64,000 nucleotides of DNA from Turbatrix aceti (GCA_963969345.1 OZ017768.1:10394193-10458192), one strand, 5' to 3'; counted from the first letter of the stretch, positions 11,129 through 25,014 are shown. The notes: generated from the sequence alone by a model not told the origin. Numbers and translations: made by a program.

Positions 11129-13657
11129 TTAGTCAGTCCCCCAAACGTGCGTTTACTTTAAAAAAAAAGGTAAAAGAACATTGCCGATAGGAAGTAATAA
11201 CTTGTCACTGACCACAACTTGTCAAAATCACGTCAATGACAAATCGATACTTGTTTTATATTGATACAAGAAAAAACTCGGATCAGTTACCGCAAAAACG
11301 TACGGAAATTTTATTACAATCGAACGAATTTTTGCCAAGCTACAAAAAATTACTCATTCCACCGTAAATTATTTCATTCAACGTTGTTCAAAATGTGAAC
11401 AGGCCCAGTCGGAATAAAAAATCCGAATATTGTTTTAAAGAACTAAATTTGTTTTAAATCGTAAAAAGTAAAAATTATGGTTCCAAAAAGCAGCGAAATA
11501 TAAAAATAATAAAAAAACTTCAGCGCCCTGCCCAGTTTGAACGTAAAGCAGTGTACTATCGGTTTCGCAAAAAATGCTGCAGCTAATATCTAATTTTTAT
11601 TATTTTATGATACAGTAAATATTATAAATAAATTTGTCGCTGCTGTATTTATTGGAACATTTGTGCTGATAACCTCAACCCAATTCAGTATTCTTTTTTT
11701 TCATTTCTGCATACATACCAAAATGAACCCTTTACCAGCGCGCAAAATCAGTAAAAAAATGGCAATGCCCCCCTCCAAAAAAAACTAATTCAAATAACTT
11801 CTTACACGTCACAGTTTTTTAATTCAATGATAACCGAACAGAATATTATAAGAAGATACACGGAAAACTTCCAGATCGTCAGATGGCATAAAGCATAAAT
11901 GCATCCATAAAAAGAATTTGCAAACCCCTTTTTTATTGTTGCCAAATTCACACCGTGGTTTACTCCCATTGACACAAAAAACGTTGTTGTTCGCAAAGAA
12001 TGAACAAATTGGGACAACAGAAAATATAAAAAAGTGCTTTTTTTGTTGTTCGACGAGGTTTGATAATCTTTTTGAGTTCCAAATTCAAAATTTGTGTGCA
12101 TTGATTTAAAGGGGAGAAAAAGTACAAAAAATTACAAAAAAAAACGATACATGTAGGCAACCATGTCAGTTTTAGTAGCACACATCCCCTAATTTATATT
12201 AATTTACCCGCCAGAACCAGAAAAAGCGATCAAAGCAATAAGCACAGTGAACAAAAAGACGCAGTAAAAAAAAAGAAAGACTGGGGTTTACAAAATTATC
12301 ATAAAAAACAGAATTAAAAAATTACTCACAAAGAATGCCCCTTCAGTTAATAAAATATAATACTCCCATGAATAAAAAAGTGCACCAGCAAAAAAAATCG
12401 TAAACACGCAATTGTATTCTTTTTTCAAAGAAGCAGTCAAAAATTGAGCTGCCACGATGCCGCCTTCGCTTTTGCTTTTTGGTGACCGTGAGAATAAAAA
12501 GTTAGGGAATTTTTTTTCGGTGAATGAGGAGATTTGAAAGGTTATTGAAAGTCTCCCCCAAAAAAAGTTCAATATTCAAACAGTTCTTTAAGCCTAAAAA
12601 ATCAGAAATGCTAGTCAAAAAAATATGTTTTAACAAGATTTTTCACGCAAAATGTAAAAAAAAAACTGAGTTCCAGTTTATAAAAATCCCAAAATCAAAT
12701 TTTTGAAAATTATCACAACTTACGCAGTTAATTAACAAAACCCTCAAAAATACATAATTTTTACAGTTGAAAAAAAAAACAAAAATAAAAAATAAAAACA
12801 CCTGAAAAATATTATTTTGTGGCAGTTCAACAAACCCACAAATAAATCAAATATTGAAGTGGCAGTTACTAAATTCAAGGCAACATAAAATAAAACATTG
12901 TTTTTCATTTAATTTCACATAAGAAATTTACAAACTATAGTTCAACGAAACCCAAAAAAACATCAAAACCAAATTTTTGAATCTGTTAAAAAAATAAAAG
13001 CGAAGTCCAGTTTACAGATACATATTTACCCTCCCCCCTCCCTAGTAGGCCAATAAATCCCTTTCCATACAAAAAAAAAAGAAAAAGAGATATGTGACAA
13101 AGCCCAATTCGGTTAGTCGTTGTCACTTGCACAAAAGATCCCAGTGCAATGCATTCTCGTCGCCCCGGATGCACCAGGGCCCCGAAGGAAGTCAAAAACA
13201 ATTGGCGTCCTCGTGAAAAGCATGTCACGAACTATATCCTTCGTAAAAATTCTCTACAACGACATTCTCCCAGCGCACACACAGGGCGAAAATTCTCAAT
13301 TCTCCCAGCAAGCGTCAAATTAACAGATGGAAGCCAAAAAATTGCAACATTGAATTGAATTGGATTATAATGACCCAATTTGCAACAAATTCACAGAGGA
13401 GACCGGTACCCACATTAATCACGCCGGCTAACAACCCTGTCACCTCTTAGAGCGGATCCAAGGCCGCCACCGCACCCCGCTAAATTCAAAGCATCTGTGC
13501 CGGCCGGGCATGGCCTACTGTCCGGTGAAAACAAAAAAAGAGCAACTTGTTCAGCCTAATTGAAGTGTGAGTGAAATTTGATCCCAAAATCAGCTTTTCC
13601 TCAGGCAACTTTTCAAAATAAGCTCAAAATGCCATTTTCCCCTCAAAAAGAACTCAC

Positions 13658-13732
13658 CGAGAGGACACAACAGGTCGAGTTGTCGCAGATCACGTCGGAC
13701 ACAGTAGGAAGCGTTGAAATGCAAAAGTCAGC
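13658..13732 (-). other. Candidate exon, copy 1 of a locally duplicated segment
   Basis: On the minus strand an acceptor TTTTAG at 13733-13738 and a donor GTGAGT at 13657-13652 enclose 25 open codons containing SDVICDNSTCC. A related segment lies about 650 bp away at 14319-14383. The Cys and NST content would suit an extracellular protein. No gene could be assembled around it. Confidence 0.3.
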
Positions 13733-14318
13733 CTAAAATGCGTAAAAACACTTTTAAAGTAGAACACTTTTTGCATTTGTATTGGTCAATGCACGGCACG
13801 TAGAAATCGACAAAAATATGGGCCTCACACCAGTTATTTGCAAACCACCGTCAAAAAAACGATAAAGAAATGTCAATGAAAAGTAAAAAAACGAAGACAC
13901 AAATAACAGTTTTTTTGCAATAAATACCCCCCCCCCCCGAGGGGCAAAAAACACACCCCTCCTCCCCAACAGAACTAAAGTTAGCCTAAAAAGGTATCAG
14001 GACAGTTTTTTTAAGATGGAAAACCAATATTTCTGCAAAAAATTAGTAAAAAAACCTGGTAAAGTTTCAAAAGCGACCAAAAAACCGACAAATACAAATT
14101 TTGTGTTTATAAACTGTCGACAGTGTCACAGTTTATTATGTAACAAAATACACCCAGTTGGGGCAACAAACACATCATTGTTGAAAAAAAATCATATTTT
14201 TACGAATACAGGCTTTTTCAGTTATAAAATTTACCACATTTTCCCTAGTTCACGATATCCTCGGACAATTTTACAAAACGAGCTTAATATTCCTATTTCC
14301 CCATTCCAAAGAACCCAC

Positions 14319-14383
14319 CGACAGACCGAGTTGTCAAGAATCACGTTGGACACAGTAGACAGCACAGAAATGCAAAGGTTGGC
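14319..14383 (-). other. Candidate exon, copy 2 of a locally duplicated segment
   Basis: This resembles 13658-13732 over most of its length, including the acceptor (TTGTAG) and the donor (GTGGGT). It is 10 bases shorter, so its phase differs. It could be a decayed copy or a separate exon. The peptide contains SNVILDNSVC. Confidence 0.25.
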
Positions 14384-15182
14384 CTACAATACGAAAAAAA
14401 GTTGTTTACGGTAGAAAATCTCGTTTTCCAGAAAAAATCGTTATTGCATTAAAAAACGAGCCAAAAACAGATGAAAAATAGCAATTGACAACAAACTGAG
14501 ACAAAAATAAGGTCAAATTAACCTGTGAGGTTCTAAAATTCTGAAAAAATCTACAGAAAGCGATGCTAATGTCCAGGCCCCGGTGACAAATTCATCATTA
14601 TACCTCAGTTTACAAAATTACCCCCCAAAGCCTATATCCGAGATAGAAAATTCCCTGTCCTTAAAAAAACTTACCTAAACCGAAAAAATCGTCATAGGCC
14701 CCTTCAGTCAGTAAGAAAGGATGTCAGGAGGCGTGAGGACAACAAGTGGCCTAAAACAAACAAAATACATGCGATACAGCAAAAAACACGGTATAAAACC
14801 GCCTCAAAAAGAGAAAACCGCAAAGTTTCACAAACTAGCGCGCAAACGAGTCTGCAAATGAAGGTACCTTTTTGCGCGGTTTGCATAGTTCTTGGCACGA
14901 ACGAGGACGACAAGAGGTATGCGTGCGCATTTCGATACTTTCAAAACGAGAATTAGACATCGTTTCCGATGATGTAACCGTTCACGTTCGTCCTTCTTTT
15001 TCTCATAATGGTTGTTTTTGCGCTTTGCTCTGTTTTTTTTATTGCGCGTGTTTTGATTTGGTCTGCACTCGCTTGCCTACTTTTCTAAATATTTGTCATT
15101 TTTTTAACTTTTCAGCTCCTTCAAGCCTCGATCTGGATTAAACTGACACTGGCTTCCAGAAGTGAAACAACTAACTACCCAG

Positions 15183-17915
15183 ATGTCAACTTTCAAGCAC
15201 ATTATCACATCCTCCAAGGATGGGACTTACTCCAATTTTGTTGCAACATTCTTTGACCAAGACAGAGCCACGCAAGAATCGGTAGGTCGTTTGAACTCTT
15301 ATTCGTTTCAGAAAAGGTGTTTTATGATCATAATGGGGTTTTTTTAGTTTCTTCATACACTTGTGATAGATATTGAAACCCTCGCCAACTACGCGGATAT
15401 GCAGGTTTTGTTTTATACATTTTTTACTGCGTTTTTTTGGTTTAAACATACTTAAAAACACGTTTTTTACACATTTATTTGAGTTTTTTTTGCTAATGAT
15501 TTTTTTTTCAGGAAAAAAAGCTGCAGAAAGAAATCGAGGAATTTGCAGCCACCTACGCGAATTCCCTTGCGACGCGTAATGGCCTGCAAAGGGAGGTGTT
15601 TGATCTAAAAAAGGAGCTTGAAAGGCTACAAGATTGCCATGCTCGTCGGCATGAACGCCGAAGAAGCCGCAGCTTGTCACCTATCGACGTTGGTTGGGAG
15701 AACGTCACGGCTGTTGAAAACGGTAAATTTTGCCTTTTTTATAACAAATGACACGAATACCAAAATGAACGTAAATCTTCAGACAGTTTTACGTTAGGCC
15801 TAAAAATTTGTTTCCGCCGAATAGAAAGTAACGTAAACATTTGTCACTGACTTTCCCTGCTGTATTACGATCGTTTTAAGCCTAAAGGATACGATTTTCA
15901 CCTTGAGAGCACTGCAAATCCGTTTCTGCAAATATTTTACCTAAATATTTTAACTTTTGCATTTCAACTTTGTTTTTTAGCGTCCAAGGAAGGCGAAAAA
16001 TTGGTGTCGTCTTCAGACGAAGAACCAAGCCGTCGCGCGGATGGACATCAAACATGTCAACTTCGAACGTCCGATGCGGAACCCAGCAACTCGGCTTCGT
16101 CGCCATTGGCGGTTGACGATTCTGAGCTTGCCAAATCAGACCACCACGACATTGCGCCGCCGCCAACATCGTCAAAAATGTTGTCACCGAATACGTCTCC
16201 GATTTCTTCGTCGTCCAGTACCGAGAATGTGCTGCCGTTCAAGTTGTCCAACCCGGGTGCCAAGAATCTCTGTCCTTCTCGAACGCAGGCTCCGATCCAA
16301 TCGATCCTGGTTGGACAACAATTTTTTTGTTTGAATTATTTTTTTGATTTTTAGAAAAACCGTACCGATTTGAATGTGCCGTCATCCAGCGTTGCTGTGG
16401 TTTGTGAATTTTTATAAAAGAATAGTTTTGCTATTTTTTTTATCAACATTTTTTAGGATCGTCGTTCGGATTTGAATATGTCAGCTCCATCATGGGTTTC
16501 ATCTGACTCTACCCAACGGATGTCGAACAACTCTGCTGCTGTAGGAAAAGATGATTTTCTCGTAAAATAATTTTTTTTTTAAATTTCAGAAAGCCATCGT
16601 TGATTCGGATGTCCTATCATTCGGCAGTGCTGTGGTTCGGGAACTTTTTTTTCAGAATTTTTCTAATCTTTGATAAATTCAGGGTCGTCGGGGCGATTTT
16701 GTTTCGTCGGCTGCGCCTTCGGTTTTGGCTTCGTCGGATGCGTCAAAGCGGTCTTCAAACAATTTTGCTACCGTATACCTATTTTTTTATCGTATAATTA
16801 TATTTTTTTGCTATTTTCAGAAAATCCGTACTGATGTGAACATGTCGATTGTGGAAACTCTACCGACAAGTATTTCGGTTTGTAAAATTTTTTTTTTGTT
16901 TTTCAGGACCGTTCATTTTTTGACACTTTCAGGACCGTCGTGTGGATTTGAACTCGTCGGCCCCTGCCTCAGTGCTAACGTCGCTGAACGCCGTCAAGCG
17001 CGTTTCGAACGATTCCACTGATGTAGGAATATTTTTATTGCCACAAAAAATTTTGTTTACGATATTTTTTAGGTCCGCGTAAAGCGTAAAAAGCACAATC
17101 GGGATCCTCGCCTCCAGTCCCGTGAATCGTCCGGATCAGGATTTCATGTTCCTCAGCTGCAACTTTTTACCACGCCAATTGTTTCTCCGACACCTCCAAT
17201 GGAAGTTTCGAAACCGGTTGTCATTACAGTCGGCGATTGCGAACTGCGCGGCACGGCTATCAGTCCAACTCCGATCTCTAGATCCAACAATGAGGTCTCG
17301 TTTGGAGCTCCCGCGTCGACTACCCCCTCGAAGCCGCTGAAATCTATTCTAAAGTCCTCGGATCTCTTCGCGTCTTCGGGCTCTCGCAGAGAACATCCAA
17401 AATCAGCTGCCACGCCGAGCTCCAATCCCGCGGAACATCGCAATCCAATCCCCAAGCCGAGCTCGACTCTCGCTGCCAGAGTACATCAAAGACCAATTTC
17501 TAGGCCGAGTTCCACTCCTACTGGCTCCAAGAAGGTCGAAAAACCAACGCAGACGTTGGCTACACCGTATCACAAAGTTTTGGTCAAACCCAAGGCCGGG
17601 AAGAACTCTTCGACTCGCACCCCGTCTTCAACCGGACCGCTAGCTGCTCCTGAAACGCGAATCCTGCAAAAACTAAAGAAGCGTCGTAAGTCCAGCTCTC
17701 CTGCTGCTTCGAAAGCTGTCAGTCCGGAAAAACGCGGTGTAAGATTTTTTTACACATTTCTAAAATTTTCGACAATAATTTTTTTTCAGGTAAAAGCTTT
17801 TTACTCAAAATTCGAGCACGACACCCGTTTGCGCGACGAAAGCCGACATATCAAGCTCACCAAATGGTTCAAGGTTGTTGACAAGCTTTTACCCAAGGAA
17901 AAGACGCTATCGTGA
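15183..17915 (+). CDS. Coiled-coil, Ser/Pro-rich disordered protein with a triplicated two-exon cassette; function unknown
   Basis: Twelve exons join in phase: 15183-15281, 15348-15404, 15512-15722, 15981-16309, 16355-16399, 16457-16540, 16590-16634, 16683-16772, 16821-16877, 16933-17022, 17073-17738 and 17790-17915, for about 632 residues. Residues about 50-105 are charged and heptad-like (EKKLQKEIEEF...LKKELERL), a likely coiled coil, followed by an Arg-rich RRHERRRSRS. The middle is Ser/Pro-rich and probably disordered. Exons 5-10 are three repeats of a short exon beginning K and a longer exon carrying an RRxD motif and Ser-rich text. The C-terminus mixes basic clusters (KRKKH, KKRRKSS) with a conserved-looking end, KFEHDTRLRDESRHIKLTKW. 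Basic clusters suggest a nuclear protein. I do not recognise a family. The ATG follows CCCAG, so it may be a splice acceptor. Confidence 0.72.
16355..17022 (+). repeat. Three tandem copies of a two-exon coding cassette
   Basis: The units are 16355-16540, 16590-16772 and 16821-17022. Each has a short phase-0 exon (45, 45 and 57 bp) and a longer phase-0 exon (84, 90 and 90 bp). The long exons encode DRRSDLNMSAPS, GRRGDFVSSAAPS and DRRVDLNSSAPAS at their starts and KRxSN near their ends in two copies. Introns are similar in size. All exons are symmetric, so cassettes can be gained, lost or skipped without changing frame. Confidence 0.7.
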
Positions 17916-18550
17916 ATGTATACTGTCAAATTGCCTTTTCTTATTTAATTTGACGCCCTATTTTATGAGCCTTTTGATTTTTCGTTTTTGTTTGTTTTTA
18001 TGAAAGGGATGTAATGTCAAAGCGGATTATGAATTTGTTTACTTTTTGTTTACATTACAGCAAAGATTTTTACGATAAAACATTTATTTTAACCGAAATG
18101 AGTTGGAGTATTTTCGATAGAATTTTCGATATTTTGATATACTTGACGACCAAAAATTCGTCAGCGTAATTTTGAGAGCAGAGATGGATGAACGTTCGTG
18201 TTCGTTCGAGTTCGTTCACGAACAAATATAAATCTTCCGAACAGATAAAACAAACAAATATTTGGCTAAAGTTTCATTAATTGTGCCGAAATCGACGAAA
18301 AATGGCAAATAATGTGCATTGACTTTGGCCATAAAAAGTATAGCAAACCTGTTGTCGAAAACGTGAAAACGCATAGTCCTATTGTTTACATTTTTCTGCC
18401 GATACAGGGTATGTACATTTTTTTCAAAGGCTCATAGGTTAGCATTGGCATTAAACAGACGGATTTGGTGAAGATAAAGAGTAACAAATTTGTCACCGGT
18501 GACAGTAGATACATAGTATAATAACTTCTGAAGTTTTTCGTGCTCTGTAC
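17916..18550. other. Intergenic stretch between convergent genes
   Basis: 3' flanks of the coiled-coil gene and of ABCA gene A. It contains short GTTCG-rich repeats around 18190-18225. No gene is visible. Confidence 0.45.
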
Positions 18551-21500
18551 TCACTGGGAGCGGTATCCAGAATCTTTTGATTCCGTCGAAAAATCTTCGG
18601 TGTAAGGAACCTCAAAGGTGTTCGTTTTAGTTTCAGTACAAATAACTTCTTTGGTGGACTCGGAACTCATTTTATCATTTGATTTTTGTCTGTCATTTTT
18701 CATTTTTGTTGCTTCATCGCCCAAAGTGTTTAGAGTCAACGGCAATTTTGCATCAGGTTGTTGAGTGCAAACTAAATTTCTACTGGAAGCGTCTTTTCTG
18801 ACAGTAGACAATTTGTAATTTTCTGAATTCGAAGAAAACGAGCTGGGCACGATATTCGGCTCGTTTTCCTTGGTTGACTCAATTTTTTTGTTGGATTCAA
18901 CGTGATTCTCCGTAGTATTTTCCATCAATTTTTTGCCACCAGCAATGCCAACAAACACTTGTTCAAGACTGCCATCTGTGAGTGAATATTCCTTGATATT
19001 TCTGGCATTCACAAAAGATATCACGTCGTTGTACAGATCTGACAATTTTCTGTTAGATTTTGGAATGGAGAGTACAATATTTGAACCGGTGACATTATCG
19101 AACGTTGCGTTTTTAAAAATACTTTGAACAGCAGTTATCACATTAGAAATTGTTTCTGAGTTGGTTACAATTAATTTCAGAATATAACTGTGGGCTGAAG
19201 CAGTTTTTAGATCTTGACTTGTGCCTTCGGCTCGAATCTCGCCGTCAGACATAATGGCCATTCGCGTGCACAGAGTTTCGCACTCTTCCATGGAGTGAGA
19301 AGAAAGGATCTCGGTTGTACCACTGTTTCGAAGTCCGATGAGCAGGTCCCACACGCGACGACGGGTGAGGGGGTCGATGCCAGCAGTTGGCTCATCCAGC
19401 ATAATGATTTTTGGATTTGTTATCAGCGCCACACCAACTGCAATTCTTCTTTTCTCACCGCCAGAGCAGTTGTTGATGCAGTTGTTTTTTACGTGATTTA
19501 GTTTCAATAATTCGAACAACGAATGCACGCATTTTTTAACGTCGACCCGGCCGCTTAGTCGGCAGAAAAGTGTCAACGTTTCTTTAACTGATAAATCGCC
19601 GAGAAGAACGTTGTGCTGCGGGCAGTATCCAAACTTTGGGTAATTGTAGACGTTGAAAAAATTATTTACACTTCGATTATCGACGACTGCTTCGCCTGAG
19701 GTCGGCACGCTGTCTCCGGTAAGCATGCTAAAGGTCGTCGACTTGCCAGCCCCGTTTGCACCGAGCAGGCCGAAACATTCACAATTTTTGACACCAAAGG
19801 TTATATTTTTGACGGCTTTTTTTGCGGAAGGCAATAAGTAAGTACGATAGGTTTTGCTAAGATTTTTGGCGGTAATAATTCCTTCAGCTTTTTTCTAAAA
19901 AATACAAAAATAATTCTAAATATTATAAAAAATATAATATGGATAAATATCTTACCGATGTACTGTTCGTGTCTTTAGATGGCTTTAGGAAATGCACAGC
20001 GAATTCTCCATAATCTTTGATAAAACTTATTGTAACGAATAGCTCAAAGTAAATTAGAACTGCAGGTATGCAGTCGGTCACGCTTTCGTACGTCGCTATT
20101 CCATGTTTATCTTTTTTAAGCACCAATGACGGGAACAAATACCGTGATGTGTTCTAAAAAAGGTTCATTCGTGTGAAAACCTATAATAAACATGCTTACG
20201 AGAAACGTTTCAAAATTTGGAATTTTAAATGTATCGAAAACTATCACAATTGATCCGATCAGGGAATTGTAAATTATCAGTGCAATAAATCCAATCGACG
20301 GGGAATTAAAAAATTTTACGGCGCAGAACATTTGCGTAATGTAAGCCAATCCGTAGAAGAAATAAGTTCCAGCGACAATGTGTAAATCGGACGCTTTGTA
20401 GGTTTCAAGTTGAAGATGAACAACGATCAACAAGGCACACGGAATTGCAGCCAGAAGCATCTCTGACACATATGCCACAAACCAATAAACAGGAGTCGGT
20501 ACGCCGGCCAGCCGATAGAGCTGTCGTGCTCCGTTTTCTTCAAATGAGTATAAAAATATTGGTGCTGCAAAGACGATCGATGTTATGACAACCGAAGCAA
20601 GTGCTGCGATGACGAAATAAACAAAGAGGTCTACATCAAGTGACGATGAGTAGAATGTTCCTGTTATAGACCCCCCAGTGCCATTGAGATAATGTCGCGC
20701 AATTGCCTGTTGCACAATGAGAGGAGCCGTCGGAAAAGCATTTCGGTACAGCAGCTGATAGTGCGGGTTGCCGTTGTCATCCGTGATTCCCAACTGGAAC
20801 CCAAAAGTAGGCTGCTTCGAGTACCAACTTTCAGACGTGTTCAACGCGTCACTTTCATCGACATGAACAAAATTAATGTTTGGATGCGTCATTTGTTTTT
20901 TGATGCCATTCAGATCATCCATGTACTGACTAGGCGGATCGACAAGAACAATGGTCATTTTTGGACCGTTGGCCAAATTTGTATCAACCAGATGTCGTTC
21001 AAGAATAGCATCAGGGGATGAATCTTTGACCACTTCTGTACAATTTATAAAATACCCAAAGGCAATCAATGCAATCAGCAAAACACATGGGGCACAGGAT
21101 AGAACGTAGTGCCGTCTAGCATAATAAAGCCTCCGAAGCATCATTGCTAAAACTTGCCGTAAGGTATTCCATTTGGAATTACTTTTATCGTTAAGAACAC
21201 GGATGACGTCGGACGTTTTGCAAGTATCTTCGTTAGGATTTTCGAGATTCGCGACTTCGTTTATTTTCTGAAACACTTGCTCCAGGCTGTTGACGTCGAT
21301 TCCAAAGGAACTGATTATTTTTTGGTCCTGCTGTTCTTCTAAAGTTTTGAAAATATCAAGGATTTGTGTTTTAAAATCTAAAGGTAGAAGGATGACAAAC
21401 TGGTTGCAGCTTTTTCCTCTAATTACAGCCGTCGGACAATATTGTTTGACCATTTCCAGAATGCTGTTTGCAGTAGATTCCTTATCTACTGGAGTTGCTT

Positions 21501-24173
21501 TCTCAGATTCAGCCAACACCACGGTAAGCAAAAATCCAGTTGCAAAATTCTGTTTTAGAAAATCGATACTTCCACTGCACACAACTTTACCCTTCGCAAG
21601 GATGACCACCCGGTTTGCCACGGCTTCTGCTTCGTCCATGTAATGTGTCGTCAAGAGCACAGTTCGGCCGTTTTGAATTCTTTTGATGATCTGAACCATA
21701 TTGTGGCGTGCCATGGGATCCATGCCCGCAGTAGGTTCGTCCAGCAGTATGATGCCTGATTCACCGATGAGAGCAATGCCGACGCTGAGTTTTCTTTTTT
21801 GTCCTCCTGATAAGTTTCTTGCTTGAACGTTTTCTGATCCGATGAGACCGATATTATCGATGACACTTTTCATAACTTCCGCTTTGATTGACTTTCCAGT
21901 TTTGATCGTGCCGTAAAAGTTTAGGTGTTCCACAACAGTCAACAGAGGAAACAGCGGGTCCCACTGAGGACAGAAACCAATGCTGTGATTGACATCAGGA
22001 TTCCCATTGTGGACAATCTCTATTTTTCCCGAAGTAGGGGTTATGAGTCCCGTAAGACAGCCGAAAATTGTGCTTTTGCCGGCTCCATTGTGGCCCAGCA
22101 GGCCCGTGACCTGGTTTTTATAGGCCACAAAGGATGCGTGGTTGACGGCGACTTCGCCGTTGTCCCAACGCTTAGTGACGTCGTCAATGATGATTCCTGG
22201 AGTCATATTACTGCTGATTTCTTCCTGTTCGCCAATGTAGTGAATATTTTCACGAGATTCCGTTAAAGTTTTATTGTTGGTTGTGTGCTGAAAAAGATAG
22301 GTTTTTATACATAAATATGTGAAATATTGCAAAACTAACCGCAGAAAGTTTTTTATCCAAGTAAAATGTCAGAAACACCGCTCCAAATACGTGCATCACC
22401 ATAACAGCAACTGTTACCAAAAACGGCACGTAAAAGTCGTAATTTGCTAACGAAAAATGATCCTGTGCTAAAAATTGGAATTTGGTATATTATCTAAAAA
22501 TGTTCTCAACATACAATAAAAACAGTGCAGATATAAATTTTCTAACGTTGCCTGTAAGGCCAAAAAGGGATGAAAAAGCATAATCATCGATGTCTTGAAC
22601 GATTCAAAAATTGAAAAGCCGAGGGTGTAGTACGATGCCATAAGCAGGCCATGATAAACAAAAGTCAATAAAATGGCGTAAGTTGCTTTGGATGTCAGTG
22701 TTGTCATACAGATTCCGGAATAGACAATAAAGTGAGCGTAGGTGAATAGTACGGCAAACATTGTTTTGTCAAAGACCTAATCAGGAAAAAGTTAGTAGCG
22801 GTGGTAGCAAATATTATATTTTATAATCATATTATATTTAAAAATTTGTCAAACTTACCGGAGATTCCACTGCAAGTATAACAGAAAACACTGGGATACT
22901 GTATAACCATATTTTGATAGTTGCCGTGACAAAATGTGACGCGTAATACGTGTACCTCGGCAGACCCATGACGATCATGTACGAATGAATGTTGTTTTCC
23001 TTCTCAGCCATCGCGTGCGAAATGGTAAATGCCATTGTAATTCCAAATATTGCCAGGTAAAGGTACTGCATGATCTGCAGAAAAATCAATGTACCGCTAG
23101 TTCCATTTACCAGTGGTTGCAAAACTGCAACCGATAGAATCCATTCCGTTTTTGAGAAAAAAGCAGTAAAGGCTCGATTTGCGACGTATGAAGCGTAAAT
23201 CTGCAGATCAAGTGTCGGCAAAACTGCACTTTGAAAAGGCGAGGGTCCAAAAAAAGATTGTCCAACTTGAGTCAGGAGTATTTCATATTCTGTTTTCGGT
23301 CCAATTTTGAGAAAATTGACATCTCCTTGTTGCATTGAACAATCTTTGAATATTGTTTTATACTCGAAGGGGTTGAATGTTCTAAAAACATACTTCATTC
23401 ATGCAGTTGTTTTCAGTTTAATCAGATTTTTTTGGAATCAGCATTTTCGATTTGGAACAAATCGAATAGTATAATACATAGCAGCTCATATTTATCACGA
23501 CCGCAACCATCTGTCTTCAATCGATCTTTATTTTTTTGTTTACCCGTAGTACTTGTTCTCATTACCTGGCAAGTTCTCATCACGAGAGTAAAACCAGGAA
23601 TGTTCTTTGTTGCAAATAATATCTAAAGTTTGAAAAGTTTATGTTGCAGAAATTATGCATCAACTGATTTTCTTTTCAATATCGAAATTTTTTACATTTT
23701 TTACATCTAAAAATGTGACACACAACCATCTTTTTTTGTTAGTTGCTTGTGTGTGCACAGCAAATTTCAACAAGTCAGGCGTTCCTTGAGAGAACGTGCA
23801 CGCGTGCAATGTTGTAGAGCGCCTGACAAACACACAATATATTTATAGAATAAAAAACTCACTCCGTATTATTATTCGTAAAGCTGCAATCAGAGTCAAA
23901 CGAGTTTTGTACTTCAAACTTCAGCGTATCAATTTTTTCGTCACCAATTATGTCCTCAACAATGTGGCCAAATTTGTAAATAATAACAGTTACAAAAGCC
24001 ACATTCAATACTTCGACGATCGGCGAAAGAATTCTTCGATATGTACATTTTAGTTCTTTTTTCAAAAAAAGTTGTAATAATTCAGCCGTTGATATATTTG
24101 TTGATTGAGTTAATTGTTTTAACAGTGGTATATCCGCCTCATCCAGAGTTTTGTAGTCATTTTTGTCTCCCAT
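18551..24173 (-). CDS. ABCA-subfamily full transporter, CED-7-like (gene A)
   Basis: Seven exons join in phase: 24173-23863, 23381-22859, 22776-22515, 22467-22340, 22287-20200, 20153-19956 and 19894-18551, giving about 1617 residues, near the size of C. elegans CED-7. The order is TM1, a large extracellular loop, TM2-6, NBD1, TM7, a loop, TM8-12 and NBD2. NBD1 has GHNGAGKST (about 473-481), LSGGQ (567), ILLDEPTAGMDP and the H-loop His (623). NBD2 has GANGAGKST (about 1215), CSGGEKRR and IMLDEPTAGIDP. All ATP-site motifs are intact, so both sites should bind ATP. ABCA proteins move lipids across membranes; CED-7 acts in apoptotic-cell engulfment. The specific substrate here is inferred only. 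Its Ser/Thr/Asn-rich tail of about 120 residues is unlike B and C. Intron 1 (about 480 bp) holds a 66-codon open frame, not used. Confidence 0.85.
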
Positions 24174-25014
24174 ATCTTAAAAAACAAGAACACTCACATG
24201 ACGATATCGAAATAACAACACGCTGTGAATTTTTCTCTTCTTGTTTGTTTTGTCGTGCGTCTGTCTTGACAACGTATGTATGTCCGTCGTTTGATTCGCA
24301 AACTTTCAATAGTATTTTATAAATATATGTTCGTTGGTAGAAATAAAATAATTCTATACAAATAATTCTATATGCATTTCAAAAACTAATTTTAGTTGAA
24401 ATACAGGGATACAGGGATCAGAAGGGCAATCTTACAGAAACACTTATGTAGCTAAAGTAACTAAAAGCCCTTTTTTGGCTGTTTAGCCACTGCATGTCTG
24501 CAAAAAACAATGACAACGAAATCAAAAAACTACACGTAACAAATTTGTTAGTTTGTCAATGGCATTTGAACATTGGTTTGTAACAACACTAATAGCAGAG
24601 AAAGTCAGATAAACTTTTATGCACTGACAGCACTAAATTGACACAAATTTGTGTCAATCTGCCACTTTGCTGTACTACATATAATAAAAAAAGTAATACC
24701 AAAGAATATTTTCGCAAATTTTGTAATAATTTGTAGTAAATCCAGTTTTATATAAACCATGTTTTTTTTGTAAAACAAAACATTTTACTCACAACCAGAG
24801 ACTAACACGGGCCTGTAAACAAATTTCGTTTCGAGCCGAGGCAAGTCGAAATTTGCCTAACGGGTCGCTAGGCAAATTCGGCTACTGATCACAAAATTGA
24901 TAGAACTTGCAGGCCTCAACCGCAAACTGCGGTTCGCAGATAACAAAAAAATTTCAAATGTTAGAAATCCGAAATTATGTAACTTTCGGGACGCAAATGC
25001 GCTCAATATCGAAA

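Larger units (their letters stand above)
8081..15182. other. Long AT-rich region with no confident gene
   Basis: About 7.1 kb full of A/T homopolymers, with a 13-C run near 13925. Three patches are richer in G+C and could hold exons: 9957-10190, 10430-10730 and 13100-13530. A good acceptor followed by a short open frame lies at 11060-11128 (+), and two related exon-like segments lie at 13658-13732 and 14319-14383 (-). I could not join these into one gene. Long introns of an unrecognised gene, or regulatory DNA, are both possible. Confidence 0.4.

Noticed and set aside
12986..13358. Overlapping frames on both strands at a G+C-richer patch
   Set aside because: No frame has clear splice signals on both sides or a recognisable domain; left as a possible exon region only.
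23410..23640. A 66-codon open frame on the minus strand in intron 1 of gene A (and the same in B)
   Set aside because: Exon 1 ends in phase 2 and joins exon 2 (23381) in phase directly. No acceptor/donor pair lets this segment join both neighbours, and gene C lacks it.
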